From the NCBI RefSeq assembly GCF_025562755.1, contig NZ_CP103300.1:2915001-2979000 (forward strand): a stretch of DNA of 64,000 bases, read 5' to 3'. A program made the position numbers and the translations under genes. This stretch comes from Endozoicomonas euniceicola. Its GTDB lineage: Bacteria; Pseudomonadota; Gammaproteobacteria; Pseudomonadales; Endozoicomonadaceae. A model generated the notes under the pieces. That model had not been told where the DNA came from. It saw nothing but the letters and a program-made list of their open reading frames with translations, and did no database searches. Shown piece after piece: positions 1 to 10,109 of this stretch; positions within the stretch are counted from its first letter, which is position 1; the number at the start of each line of letters is the position of its first letter.

Positions 1-854
1 ACCCGGGGAACTGAAACATCTAAGTACCCGGAGGAAAAGAAATCAACCGAGATTCCCCTAGTAGCGGCGAGCGAACGGGGAGCAGCCCTTAAGCAATATT
101 GGTGTTAGTGGAACGCCCTGGAAAGAGCGGCCATAGTGGGTGATAGCCCCGTACACGAAAACCCCTTTATTGTGAAATCGAGTAGGACGGCACACGTGAA
201 ATGCTGTCTGAACATGGGGGGACCATCCTCCAAGGCTAAATACTCCTGACTGACCGATAGTGAACCAGTACCGTGAGGGAAAGGCGAAAAGAACCCCGTT
301 GAGGGGAGTGAAACAGAACCTGAAACCGTGTACGTACAAGCAGTGGGAGCACCCTTCGGGGTGTGACTGCGTACCTTTTGTATAATGGGTCAGCGACTTA
401 TTTTCAGTGGCAAGGTTAACCGTATAGGGAAGCCGTAGCGAAAGCGAGTCTTAATAGGGCGTCATAGTCGCTGGGAATAGACCCGAAACCGGGCGATCTA
501 TCCATGAGCAGGTTGAAGATCAGGTAACACTGATTGGAGGACCGAACCCACTGTCGTTGAAAAGCCAGGGGATGACTTGTGGATAGGAGTGAAAGGCTAA
601 TCAAGCCCGGAGATAGCTGGTTCTCCTCGAAAGCTATTTAGGTAGCGCCTCTTGTCTCACCATCGGGGGTAGAGCACTGTTTGGGCTAGGGGGTCATCCC
701 GACTTACCAACCCCATGCAAACTCCGAATACCGATGAGTGCAATCAAGGGAGACACACGGCGGGTGCTAACGTCCGTCGTGGAAAGGGAAACAACCCAGA
801 CCGTCAGCTAAGGTCCCAAAGTAATAGTTAAGTGGGAAACGATGTGAGAAGGCC

Positions 855-919
<65 letters not shown>

Positions 920-979
920 GAGTCGGCTCGCGCGGAAGATGTAACGGGGCTCAAACTATTCACCGAAGCTACGGGTGGT

Positions 980-1503
980 CAGAAGACAGATGACAGAGGA
1001 CAGAAGACAGTGAAGAACGATGAATCGTCACTTCGCTGCTATAGTTCCCTCTTTCATCATTGAAAGATGTACAGAAGCAATGAATGAGTCGGCTAAAACT
1101 GTTAATGGCTTTGAAGACCTTGAAGTATTCAAAAGAGCTTACAAGGTATCTTTGGAAATTCACTCACTGAGCTTGAATTTTCCGAAGCACGAACAATTTG
1201 CAGGGTTAGCGGATCAAATGCGTCGAGCCAGTAAAGGTATCTGCGCAAACATTGCGGAAGGCTATGGTAAATAAAGCGTATCTAACGCTGAGTTTCGAAG
1301 GTTTTTATTAATGGCCATCGGATCAGCCGACGAAATGCGAGTCTGGACGAGATACAGTCTTGACCTTGGTTATATAACCTTGAATCAATGGCAAGCTCTG
1401 AAGGCTGAATACCAACAAATAGCCCGGATGTTGACAGGATTACACAGAAGCTGGAAATAGCTTCTAAGCAACCTGTCCTCCGTCTTCTGTCATCTGTCTT
1501 CTG
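980..1503 (+). other. 23S rRNA intervening sequence (IVS) in helix 45
   Basis: Sequence absent from standard 23S rRNA, placed between GAAGCTACGGGTGG and TTGCGGTAGAGGAGCG, which are the two sides of helix 45. Its ends are 31-nt arms (980-1010 and 1473-1503) that are complementary at about 28 of 31 positions, the outer 18 perfectly. The arms consist of imperfect 7-nt units of the CAGAAGA type. IVSs at this site are known in other proteobacteria and are excised by RNase III without religation, which fragments the rRNA. The cargo is a four-helix-bundle gene in the rRNA sense orientation. Confidence 0.9.
1080..1460 (+). pseudogene. S23-type four-helix-bundle (IVS) protein, interrupted by an in-frame TAA
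   Basis: The reading frame from ATG 1080 gives MNESAKTVNGFEDLEVFKRA and then the family's R-A-S-K-G-I-C-A-N-I-A-E-G-Y-G-K segment. It hits TAA at 1272-1274 and continues in the same frame as SVSNAEFRRFLLMAIGSADE, ending at 1460. Family members usually read EGYG(K/R)QSVSNAEF, so the stop looks like a CAA-to-TAA change at a Gln codon. An upstream in-frame ATG at 1020 is possible but would add 20 unusual residues. These small basic proteins (about 120 aa) accompany 23S IVSs and resemble the bAvd pentamers of diversity-generating retroelements; their role in IVSs is not settled. Confidence 0.8.
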
Positions 1504-2205
1504 ATTGCGGTAGAGGAGCGTTGTGTAAGCGGTTGAAGGTGTGCCGGGAGGCATGCTGGACGTATCACAAGTGCGAATGCTGACATGAGTAACGATAAAG
1601 GGAGTGAGATCCTCCCTCGCCGGAAGACCAAGGGTTCCTGCGCAACGCTAATCGGCGCAGGGTGAGTCGGCCCCTAAGGTGAGGTCGAAAGACGTAATCG
1701 ATGGGAAACAGGTTAATATTCCTGTACTCCTTTTGACTGCGACGGAGTGACGGAGAAGGCTAGGCCGGCAGGGCGATGGTTGTCCCTGTTTAAGGTCGTA
1801 GGCTGTGGGTTCAGGCAAATCCGGACCCACAAAGCCGAGAACTGATGACGAACCCACTACGGTGGGGAAGTGGTTGATGCCATGCTTCCAGGAAAAACTT
1901 CTAAGCTTCAGGTCAAAAGGAACCGTACCCCAAACCGACACAGGTGGTCAGGTAGAGAATACCAAGGCGCTTGAGAGAACTTGGGTGAAGGAACTAGGCA
2001 AAATGGCACCGTAACTTCGGGAGAAGGTGCGCCGGCTGGTGTGAAGGGCTTGCCCCGTAAGCACCGGCTGGTCGAAGATACCAGGTGGCTGCGACTGTTT
2101 ATTAAAAACACAGCACTGTGCTAACACGTAAGTGGACGTATACGGTGTGACGCCTGCCCGGTGCCGGAAGGTTAATTGATGGGGTTAGCTTCGGCGAAGC
2201 TCTTG

Positions 2206-2299
<94 letters not shown>

Positions 2300-2561
2300 C
2301 GATGGCCACGCTGTCTCCACCCAAGACTCAGTGAAATTGAAATCGCTGTTAAGATGCAGTGTATCCGCGGCTAGACGGAAAGACCCCGTGAACCTTTACT
2401 ACAGCTTCACAGTGGATCTTGATGTTGCTTGTGTAGGATAGGTGGGAGGCTTTGAAACGTGGACGCCAGTCTGCGTGGAGCCGACCTTGAAATACCACCC
2501 TGGCAATATTGAGGTTCTAACCCAGGTCCCTAACCGGGATCGGGGACATTGTGTGGTGGGT

Positions 2562-2604
<43 letters not shown>

Positions 2605-2727
2605 ACGAAGGTTGGCTAAGCACGGTCGGACATCGTGCGGTTAGTGTAAAGGCACAAGCCAGCTTGACTGCGAGACGTACATGTCGAGCAGGTACGAAAG
2701 TAGGTCTTAGTGATCCGGTGGTTCTGC

Positions 2728-2781
<54 letters not shown>

Positions 2782-2810
2782 ACCGCCCAAGAGTTCACAT
2801 CGACGGCGGT

Positions 2811-2853
<43 letters not shown>

Positions 2854-2855
2854 CC

Positions 2856-2888
<33 letters not shown>

Positions 2889-3054
2889 TGGTACGCGAGC
2901 TGGGTTTAGAACGTCGTGAGACAGTTCGGTCCCTATCTGCCGTGGACGTTGGAAGTTTGAGGAGAGCTGCTCCTAGTACGAGAGGACCGGAGTGGACGAA
3001 CCACTGGTGTTCGGGTTGTGTCGCCAGACGCATTGCCCGGTAGCTAAGTTCGGA

Positions 3055-3090
<36 letters not shown>

Positions 3091-3252
3091 CCTTCAAGAT
3101 GAGACTTCCCTTGGCCTTCGAGGCCACATAAGAGACGTTGAAGACTACGACGTTGATAGGCGGGGTGTGTAAGCGTTGTGAGGCGTTGAGCTAACCCGTA
3201 CTAATGACTCGAGAGGCTTGACCATATAACGCCAAAGCGATTTGAAGAGCTT

Positions 3253-3374
3253 GAAGCTATAAGCTTGAAGCCGGAAGCTGTACGCAATAGTGAGAGAGTG
3301 TAGAGCAAGAATAAACAAAGCTGTTTAAGTATATTTTGGATTCCAGGAGCGTTCAGCTTTAAGCTTATAGCTTC
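3253..3374. repeat. Inverted repeat in the 23S-5S spacer
   Basis: The arms GAAGCTATAAGCTTGAAGC (3253-3271) and its complement (3356-3374) match at 18 of 19 positions, the exception being a G-U pair. They enclose about 84 nt. Each arm resembles degenerate GCTTGAA heptamers like those elsewhere in this window. It may act as a processing stem between 23S and 5S, or be a decayed heptamer element. Confidence 0.6.
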
Positions 3375-3404
3375 CAGCTTGAGAGCCGAAGGCTCGACCA
3401 GTTT

Positions 3405-3523
3405 TGCCTGGTGACCATAGAGTGTTGGAACCACCCGATCCCATCCCGAACTCGGAAGTGAAACGACGCATCGCCGATGGTAGTGTGGGGCTTCCCCATG
3501 TGAGAGTAGGTCATCGCCAGGCA
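3405..3523 (+). rRNA. rrf: 5S ribosomal RNA
   Basis: About 119 nt starting TGCCTGGTGACCATAGAG and ending ATCGCCAGGCA; the ends pair as helix I. The conserved core CCCATCCCGAACTCGGAAG and GATGGTAGTGTGGGG are present. It lies about 180 nt after the 23S 3' end. No tRNA gene is seen in the spacer or after the 5S. Confidence 0.97.
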
Positions 3524-3532
3524 CTCATTTAG

Positions 3533-3565
3533 AAAACCCCAATCGAGAAATCGGTTGGGGTTTTT
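3533..3565 (+). terminator. Intrinsic terminator of the rRNA operon
   Basis: Stem CCCCAATCGA / TCGGTTGGGG with a GAAA loop followed by TTTTT, 10 bp after the end of 5S. This is a classic Rho-independent terminator. Confidence 0.93.
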
Positions 3566-3746
3566 GCTATGTGCTGAAAAAATAATAAAGATATTAAATG
3601 AATTCTAAAGACGCCCCCTGCGTTGATAAATATCAACTTAATTTAAAATCACAAAACATATTATTCCCGCATCGCAAATTTCAAGCCATTGTATGCACTG
3701 ATGCCCAGATAAACGTCAGTGGTTTATTTTTTTTCAGGGGGAATTT

Positions 3747-4991
3747 ATGAGTAAAAGCAGTGAAAGAAAAGAGTGGGGGCTTATTAGTAAGTTAGTAGTC
3801 GGAATTGCTTCAGGTGTAGCAATTGGATTCTTTGCTGATGAATCAATTATGAGTGTGGTCGGCTCATTCAAACATGTTCTTGGGCAATTTATATTTTTCA
3901 CCATACCACTGGTTATTATTGGCTTTATTGCTCCCGCTATTACACGACTACGGCATAATGCCAATAAAATGCTTGGAGCCGGTATCTGTATCGCCTACTT
4001 GTCATCAGTTGGCGCAGCTATCATGGCTTACGTGGCAGGGAGTTTAATTATTCCTCATCTTTCTGTACCCACCGCTTTAGAAAGTCTGCGACAGCTTCCA
4101 GAAGCTGGATTCAAACTGGATATTCCACCTTTAATGTCTGTAATGACGGCTCTGGTAACAGCTATTTTGCTGGGCACAACGGTATTAGGAACTAAAGCAG
4201 AGTCTTTTGAAAAAGCTCTCAATGAGTTTGAAAACATTATGATGATGGTTGTGAAAAAAATGGTTATTCCCGTATTGCCGTTTTTTATTGCAACAACCTT
4301 TGCGGGTTTGACTTATCAGGGGACGTTGACAGAACAGTTGCCGGTATTTCTGAAAGTTGTGGTCATTGCGCTAATCGGTCATGCTGTCTGGCTGGCTGTA
4401 CTCTACGGTATAGCAGGCGCTATTTCAGGTAAAAACCCTCTGGAAGTTTTAAAGCACTACGGCCCGGCTTATCTGACTGCTGTCGGTACTATGTCTGGTG
4501 CAGCAACACTGCCTGTAGCCTTGAGCTGTGCTCGTAAATCTAAAGTTCTCACCAATGATACAGTGGATTTTATGGTTCCTCTTGGTACTACTATCCATCT
4601 GTGTGGTTCAGTGCTGACCGAAACATTCTTTGTAATGGTCATCTCTTTGATGCTGTATGGTGCGTTGCCAGGCTTTGGCACTATGCTTACATTTATTCTG
4701 TTATTTGGTATTTTTGCTGTTGGTGCTCCGGGCGTACCTGGCGGCACAGTGATGGCGTCAATGGGTATTGTTGTTGGTGTTCTGGGCTTTGACCCTGCCG
4801 GTGTTGCTTTATTGCTGGCCATTTTTGCTTTGCAGGATAGCTTTGGTACCGCCTGTAATGTTACCGGAGATGGAGCCATTACCCTTATGCTGGAGGGGCT
4901 CTTTAACAAAAACGGAGAGTTATCAGCTGAAGCGTCAAAAACTGCTGCAGATACTGTATCAGGAAATGTTGTTGGTACTGCCCATTCCTGA
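3747..4991 (+). CDS. Dicarboxylate/amino acid:cation symporter (DAACS family)
   Basis: Inner-membrane symporter of 414 aa with about eight hydrophobic spans and two re-entrant hairpins, taking up dicarboxylates or acidic/neutral amino acids with Na+ or H+. HP1 is represented by GTMSGAATLPVAL, the TM7 region by PLGTTIHLCGS (the family usually has TxNMDG), HP2 by GAPGVPGGTVMAS, and TM8 by DSFGTACNVTGDG. The altered TM7 motif suggests it is not a canonical glutamate transporter, so the substrate is left open. ATG 3747 follows a GGGGGA ribosome-binding site. It is a single gene downstream of the rRNA terminator. Confidence 0.88.
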   Translation: MSKSSERKEWGLISKLVVGIASGVAIGFFADESIMSVVGSFKHVLGQFIFFTIPLVIIGFIAPAITRLRHNANKMLGAGICIAYLSSVGAAIMAYVAGSLIIPHLSVPTALESLRQLPEAGFKLDIPPLMSVMTALVTAILLGTTVLGTKAESFEKALNEFENIMMMVVKKMVIPVLPFFIATTFAGLTYQGTLTEQLPVFLKVVVIALIGHAVWLAVLYGIAGAISGKNPLEVLKHYGPAYLTAVGTMSGAATLPVALSCARKSKVLTNDTVDFMVPLGTTIHLCGSVLTETFFVMVISLMLYGALPGFGTMLTFILLFGIFAVGAPGVPGGTVMASMGIVVGVLGFDPAGVALLLAIFALQDSFGTACNVTGDGAITLMLEGLFNKNGELSAEASKTAADTVSGNVVGTAHS

Positions 4992-5060
4992 CAGCTATTA
5001 AACTGGAACTCTGGGAGCGAACCATTAAAATACCGCCTTCACGAGATTAAGGGTTTTATT

Positions 5061-5978
5061 ATGGCGATTAATTGGTTTCCCGGGCATATGCACAAGGCTC
5101 GAAAGGAGATCAAAAAGGTTATTCCGGAAGTTGATCTGATCATCGAAGTTCTGGATGCCCGGCTTCCTTTCAGCAGTGGAAACCCACTGGTGCCATCCCT
5201 GCGTGGAGATACGCCTTATATCAAGGTGCTCAATAAAAGCGATCTTGCTGATCCGGTGGTTACCCAGCAGTGGCAGCAGCACATGGAGAAAGAAAAAGGT
5301 GTAAAGGCTATTGCCACCACCAATAACCAGCCTGATAAAGTGCGCGGCCTGTTGCCTCTGGCAGAAAGTATGGTGAATCGTAATCTGGAGTTGAAGCCGT
5401 TGCGAGCCATGATTCTGGGGATTCCCAACGTGGGCAAGTCCACCATGATCAATACGCTGGCTAACCGGATTATTGCCAAAACTGGCAATGTGCCTGCGGT
5501 GACCAGACAACAGCAACGCATCAAACTGCCGAACGGAATGATCCTGCTGGATACTCCGGGCTTTCTCTGGCCCAAGTTAGAGCCGGAAGCCTGTGGTTAT
5601 CGTCTGGCGATCTCCGGTGCCATTAAGGACGCAGTGATTGAGTACGAAGATATTGCCTACTTTGCGGCTGAGTATTTTTTGAAAGCTTACCCGGAAGCAC
5701 TGAAGCAGCGCTTTCAGATCCATGACCTGCCAGACAATGAAATTGAACTGATGGATATGATTGCACAGCGCCGCAACTGTATGCGTCGTGGTGGCATTGC
5801 GGATACCCACAAGGTGTCCGAGATTCTTCTGAATGAGTTCCGCAGTGGTGGTTTTGGTCGCCTGAGTCTGGAAACCCCGGATATTATTGAGCATGAAATG
5901 GAACTTCTGATGGCTCAGAGAGCTGAGGAAGAGGACAAGAAAGAAGCAAAGAAAGCTCCCCGAAAAAAACGACGATAG
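5061..5978 (+). CDS. rbgA: Ribosome biogenesis GTPase YlqF/RbgA
   Basis: Cytoplasmic 305-aa circularly permuted GTPase that acts in assembly of the 50S subunit. The permuted motif order is visible: G4 NKSD at residues 58-61 comes first, followed by G1 GIPNVGKST near 120 and G3 DTPG. The N-terminal INWFPGHM is a family signature, and the C-terminus is a basic tail (KKAPRKKRR). The length is normal. It stands alone, about 80 bp after the symporter gene, with its own start at ATG 5061. Confidence 0.95.
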   Translation: MAINWFPGHMHKARKEIKKVIPEVDLIIEVLDARLPFSSGNPLVPSLRGDTPYIKVLNKSDLADPVVTQQWQQHMEKEKGVKAIATTNNQPDKVRGLLPLAESMVNRNLELKPLRAMILGIPNVGKSTMINTLANRIIAKTGNVPAVTRQQQRIKLPNGMILLDTPGFLWPKLEPEACGYRLAISGAIKDAVIEYEDIAYFAAEYFLKAYPEALKQRFQIHDLPDNEIELMDMIAQRRNCMRRGGIADTHKVSEILLNEFRSGGFGRLSLETPDIIEHEMELLMAQRAEEEDKKEAKKAPRKKRR

Positions 5979-6085
5979 CTCAATAGAACCGACAGTAAGG
6001 TTGTTAGAAACATACAGCCTTACTTCCCCCTCACCGCCATGCTATTTTTACCCCTGAAAAACATAATAAGAAAACAGGTTCTAAA

Positions 6086-8509
6086 ATGTTTCCATTCCTG
6101 AAAGCACGTTCGCCGAAACAAAGGTGGCTAATGTGCGGCTTTTTTCTCACTTTTTCTTTACTGCTGATTCTTTTTTTGTGGGTGAATAACACGCTACGAA
6201 ACAGCCTCCCGGTGTTGGACGGCAATGTTCGGGTACAGGGCATTGATTTCCCGGTTACTATTGAACGTGACAGCTATGGTGTTCCCTCGATTATTGGCAA
6301 CAATCGAACAGATGTCGCTTTTGCTACGGGGTATCTTCATGCTCAGGAGCGCTTTTTCCAGATGGACCTGGGCCGTCGAAATTCTTCCGGTGAGTTGTCC
6401 GAGCTGGTTGGCTCAGTCGCACTTGAGCACGATAAACGACAACGGAAGCATCGGTTCAGGCTGGTTGCCCAACAGGCTCAAACATTACTGCCCGACCAGC
6501 ACCTGAAAATTCTTAACGCTTATACAAAAGGCGTTAATGCGGGCTTGACGGGACTGGATTCCAAACCCTTTGAGTACTGGCTATTAAATGTTGAGCCACA
6601 GCTTTGGGCCAATGAAGATACCTTTCTGACCGTGTTCAGCATGTATCTGGACTTAAACGACGGTGACGCAGGGCTCGACAAGACCAAAGGGTATCTGGAA
6701 CAAGTCGTTCCAAGAGAGGTGGTTGAATTCCTGTCACCTTTGCGAACCCGCTGGGATTCCCCCCTGGTTGCAGACAGCCTTCCCGAACCTGTCCTGCCCG
6801 ATTCAGAGCAGGTAAACCTTCGTAGCAAACCCCTGAATATCTATAACAACCTGACGGGAACATTGGTTGAAGAGGCTGCCATTGGCAGCAACAACTGGGC
6901 GGTAGCCGGTGAATTGACTGATCATGGTGGTGCTATCGTCGAGAATGATATGCATCTTAACCACAGGGTTCCCAATGTCTGGTATCGGGCACAGTTTCGA
7001 TACCCTCATCCTGATAACGGTCAGCCTGATGTTCGAATAACCGGTGTTTCCCTGCCGGGCACTCCGATCATTGTCGTTGGGAGCAATGGCTCTGTGGCCT
7101 GGAGTTTCACCAACAGTTATGGTGACTGGGTGGATCTGGTTGCTCTGGATATTGAAGGCAATGTTTATCAGACGAACGAAGGGTTTGAGCCTCTGTACCA
7201 ATGGTCAGAAACGATTCCGGTAAAAGGTCAGGAACCGGTTATTGTTGACTATCAGGCAACCCGTTGGGGGCCGGTTGTTGAATCGCTTTCAGGTGATAAT
7301 CAATACGCCTTACGCTGGACGGCTCATAATCCAAAGGCAACAAACCTCAATCTGATTGAGCTGGAAACAGCTACAACGACCAGACAGGCGATGACTGTCG
7401 CCAATACCAGCGGTATCCCTCCACAGAACTTTACCGTAGGAGATCGTCACGGCAACATAGGCTGGACCATCGCAGGTCAAATACCATCAAGGCTTGAGCT
7501 GGATTCAACTTATCCTCTCCCATGGAGTCAGGCAGATTTACAGTGGGCTCGCTGGTTGACACCCGATGAATACCCGGCAGTGTTCAATCCTGAGTCTCAG
7601 CGGATATGGACTGCTAATGCCCGGGTAGCTTCCGGTGACAGCTATAAAAAGCTGGGTAATGGTGGCTATGCGCTTGGGCCAAGGCAGTTGCAGATACGAA
7701 ATGCTCTGATGAGCCTGAAACAGGCTGATGAAGACGCCATGCTGGCCATTGCCCTGGATCATCGGGGCATTTATATGAACGACTGGCGACAGTTAGCCCT
7801 GGAGGCTTTAACGGAATCTGCAAGAGCAGGTCATAGGGGTCGAGAGTCGTTTTATCGCTATCTGTCAGAATGGTCCGGCGAAGCAGCGGTTGATGATGTT
7901 GGTTATCGCCTGACCCGGGAGTTTAACGACAATGTAACGCTTAAAGTACTGCAATCGCTGGGGCGCTACTTTTCGTCTTTGTCAGAAGGCGTTGCCCCGG
8001 ATATTGATGACAGCTGGTTGCAGAAGTTAAACCACGAAGAAGAAATGATCTGGCGATTACTGGATGAACGCCCCATGCACTGGCTCAGTCCCCAGTATGA
8101 AAGCTGGGATGAACTGCTGCTGGAATCCATTGATGACGTCATTGCAAGCCTTGGCGGGGAGTCCGGGCTGGCCCGGGCAAGCTGGGGACAACGCAATAAG
8201 GCTAAAATTAACCACCCTCTCAGTTCAGCCCTGCCAGTTATTGGTCAGTGGCTGAATATGCCAGCAGTACCGTTAAGTGGAGATGTCTGGACGCCCAAAG
8301 CACAAAAGCCCTCTTCAGGTGTCTCCGAGCGGATTGTTGTAGCACCAGGACGTGAAGAAGATGGCATTTTCCATATGCCCGGAGGTCAGAGCGGACATCC
8401 GTTATCGCCCTTTTACAAGCTGGGCTATATGGATTGGGTGAATGGCAGTAAGACGCCTTTTTTACCACAGGAAACCCGATATACATTGACACTGACGCCT
8501 GAGAGTTAG
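6086..8509 (+). CDS. Penicillin acylase family protein (Ntn-hydrolase), membrane anchored or periplasmic
   Basis: A precursor of 807 aa with an uncleaved signal anchor or signal peptide (residues about 12-33: LMCGFFLTFSLLLILFLWV). The family is made as one chain and self-cleaves before a catalytic N-terminal Ser, here Ser268 in AIGSNNWAVAG. The alpha-chain motif IERDSYGVPSI and the beta-chain NDMHL and SFTNSYGDW motifs fit the family. Members hydrolyse penicillins, cephalosporins or acyl-homoserine lactones; the sequence does not show which. It is monocistronic, and the alkaline phosphatase gene follows after 127 bp. Confidence 0.9.
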   Translation: MFPFLKARSPKQRWLMCGFFLTFSLLLILFLWVNNTLRNSLPVLDGNVRVQGIDFPVTIERDSYGVPSIIGNNRTDVAFATGYLHAQERFFQMDLGRRNSSGELSELVGSVALEHDKRQRKHRFRLVAQQAQTLLPDQHLKILNAYTKGVNAGLTGLDSKPFEYWLLNVEPQLWANEDTFLTVFSMYLDLNDGDAGLDKTKGYLEQVVPREVVEFLSPLRTRWDSPLVADSLPEPVLPDSEQVNLRSKPLNIYNNLTGTLVEEAAIGSNNWAVAGELTDHGGAIVENDMHLNHRVPNVWYRAQFRYPHPDNGQPDVRITGVSLPGTPIIVVGSNGSVAWSFTNSYGDWVDLVALDIEGNVYQTNEGFEPLYQWSETIPVKGQEPVIVDYQATRWGPVVESLSGDNQYALRWTAHNPKATNLNLIELETATTTRQAMTVANTSGIPPQNFTVGDRHGNIGWTIAGQIPSRLELDSTYPLPWSQADLQWARWLTPDEYPAVFNPESQRIWTANARVASGDSYKKLGNGGYALGPRQLQIRNALMSLKQADEDAMLAIALDHRGIYMNDWRQLALEALTESARAGHRGRESFYRYLSEWSGEAAVDDVGYRLTREFNDNVTLKVLQSLGRYFSSLSEGVAPDIDDSWLQKLNHEEEMIWRLLDERPMHWLSPQYESWDELLLESIDDVIASLGGESGLARASWGQRNKAKINHPLSSALPVIGQWLNMPAVPLSGDVWTPKAQKPSSGVSERIVVAPGREEDGIFHMPGGQSGHPLSPFYKLGYMDWVNGSKTPFLPQETRYTLTLTPES

Positions 8510-8561
8510 ATGTTGATTCAGATCAATCATCCAGAATAAATTTACAGAATGTTAACCCTTA

Positions 8562-8587
8562 GTCACAATTTGGTCACATACAGTCAC
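8562..8587 (+). promoter_or_regulatory. Pho box-like triple direct repeat upstream of phoA
   Basis: GTCACA starts at 8562 and 8573, and GTCAC at 8583, i.e. with an 11/10-bp period. PhoB sites consist of CTGTCAT-type 7-bp units repeated every 11 bp. The site is 50-75 bp before an alkaline phosphatase gene, so phosphate-starvation control is likely. Confidence 0.6.
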
Positions 8588-8636
8588 TACATTTGCCTAC
8601 CGTCGCTTATCAATCCATTTATCTGCTCACAAGAAG

Positions 8637-10043
8637 ATGTTTATGCGCTCGATAAAATTGTGTGCCTGCGTGTCAGCCCTCGCTCTGACCTGTATGCCAG
8701 TTAATGCCAATGACAGTGGTCCTAAATATGTGTTCTATATGATTGGCGATGGCATGGGAACCGCCCAGCGTCAGGTAGCTGAATACTATCACCAGGAGGC
8801 TACAGGCGATAAACAAGCAAGACTGGTCATGAACAGCATGCCAGTGGTAGGCATTAACACCACTCATTCAGCCGATAGTCTGGTCACAGACTCCGCCGCA
8901 TCTGGCACTGCACTGGCTACCGGCGTCAAAACTGATAACGGTATGCTGGGTATGACTGCGGATGGCCGGGAAGCGCGTTCCATCCTTGAAGGTGCTCAGG
9001 CTAAGGGAATGGCGACCGGATTGATTACCACCACAAGGCTCACCCATGCGACACCAGCCGCTTTTGTTGCAAAGAACCAGAGTCGTAATAACGAGAATGA
9101 GATTGCGGACAGTTACGCAATCTCTGGCGTCGACTTTTTTGCCGGTGGTGGCTATCGGCACTTTGTGTCTGGTGAGGGATCAAAGCGCAAAGACAGTAAG
9201 GACCTTATTCAACAGTTCAGGAAACAGGACTACAAAACGTTCGTCGGCGTTAACTCCACCAGTGACTTCAGGAGTTACCAGCCTGAGCAGGGAGACCGTG
9301 TGTTTGCGGCATTTACCCCTTCACACCTGCCCTATGAAATAGATCGTCAGCACGATAATTCGACCCCCTCCATTGCGGAAATAACCCGCAAAGGCATTGA
9401 TTTGCTGTCAAAAGATAAAGATGGCTTTTTCCTGATGGTAGAGGGTGGTCGTATAGACCATGCCAGTCACGCCAATGATCTGGCCGGTACAATCATGGAC
9501 ACCATCGCCTTTGATCAGGCGGTAGCAACGGCTATGGAGTTTTATCATCGCCACCCGGAAGACACTCTGATTGTTATCACCGGTGACCATGAAACCGGCG
9601 GTATGGGGATGGGCTTCGGTAAAAACTACTTTATGAATCTGGACAAGGTCGCCCTGACCCGGGAGTCAGTAGAAGACAAGTTGCAGGGCGTTTATCAGGG
9701 TGATCGACCTGCCTTTTACCAGCATATCGCCAGAAAGTTTCAGCTGAACCGTCTGGAAAAGGATGAAAAGGCTCTGATTGAACGGGCTATGGATGCGGTA
9801 GACGGTAAAGACCCGGAGCAGATTGCCCACTATGGCGGCTATGACCCAGTGTCCATTGCCATTGCCCATATCACTTCAAAGCGGGCTGGTGTTTACTGGA
9901 CTTCTTACGCTCACACTGCCACTCAGTTGCCATTATCCGCCATAGGCCAGCAGGCAGAAAAATTTGCCGGCTTTAAGGACAACACGGAAGTGGCTAAGGT
10001 CTTTGCGGATGTGATGAACATCCGGATAGGCGTTCGTTCCTGA
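8637..10043 (+). CDS. phoA: Alkaline phosphatase
   Basis: Secreted 468-aa metalloenzyme releasing phosphate from monoesters. The signal peptide is visible (residues 1-24, KLCACVSALALTCMPVNA, cleavage after Ala). Metal ligand and nucleophile regions are YMIGDGMG and the active-site Ser in DSAASGTALATGVKT. The late metal-binding segments are VEGGRIDHASHAND and ITGDHETGG, and the SYAHTATQLPL His region is intact. ATG 8637 and ATG 8643 are both possible starts. Upstream lies a Pho box-like repeat, and a hairpin follows the stop. Confidence 0.95.
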   Translation: MFMRSIKLCACVSALALTCMPVNANDSGPKYVFYMIGDGMGTAQRQVAEYYHQEATGDKQARLVMNSMPVVGINTTHSADSLVTDSAASGTALATGVKTDNGMLGMTADGREARSILEGAQAKGMATGLITTTRLTHATPAAFVAKNQSRNNENEIADSYAISGVDFFAGGGYRHFVSGEGSKRKDSKDLIQQFRKQDYKTFVGVNSTSDFRSYQPEQGDRVFAAFTPSHLPYEIDRQHDNSTPSIAEITRKGIDLLSKDKDGFFLMVEGGRIDHASHANDLAGTIMDTIAFDQAVATAMEFYHRHPEDTLIVITGDHETGGMGMGFGKNYFMNLDKVALTRESVEDKLQGVYQGDRPAFYQHIARKFQLNRLEKDEKALIERAMDAVDGKDPEQIAHYGGYDPVSIAIAHITSKRAGVYWTSYAHTATQLPLSAIGQQAEKFAGFKDNTEVAKVFADVMNIRIGVRS

Positions 10044-10073
10044 TTATTTTTCAGCCTGATAGTTTCTTAGATA

Positions 10074-10096
10074 GTGGGAGCCATTGCTGGCTCCCA
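10074..10096 (+). terminator. Hairpin after phoA (possible terminator)
   Basis: TGGGAGCC-ATTGCT-GGCTCCCA is a perfect 8-bp stem 30 bp after the phoA stop, but no T-run follows. It also ends only 14 bp before the yibE/F start, so it could instead affect translation of that gene. Confidence 0.4.
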
Positions 10097-10109
10097 TGGA
10101 ATATATATT

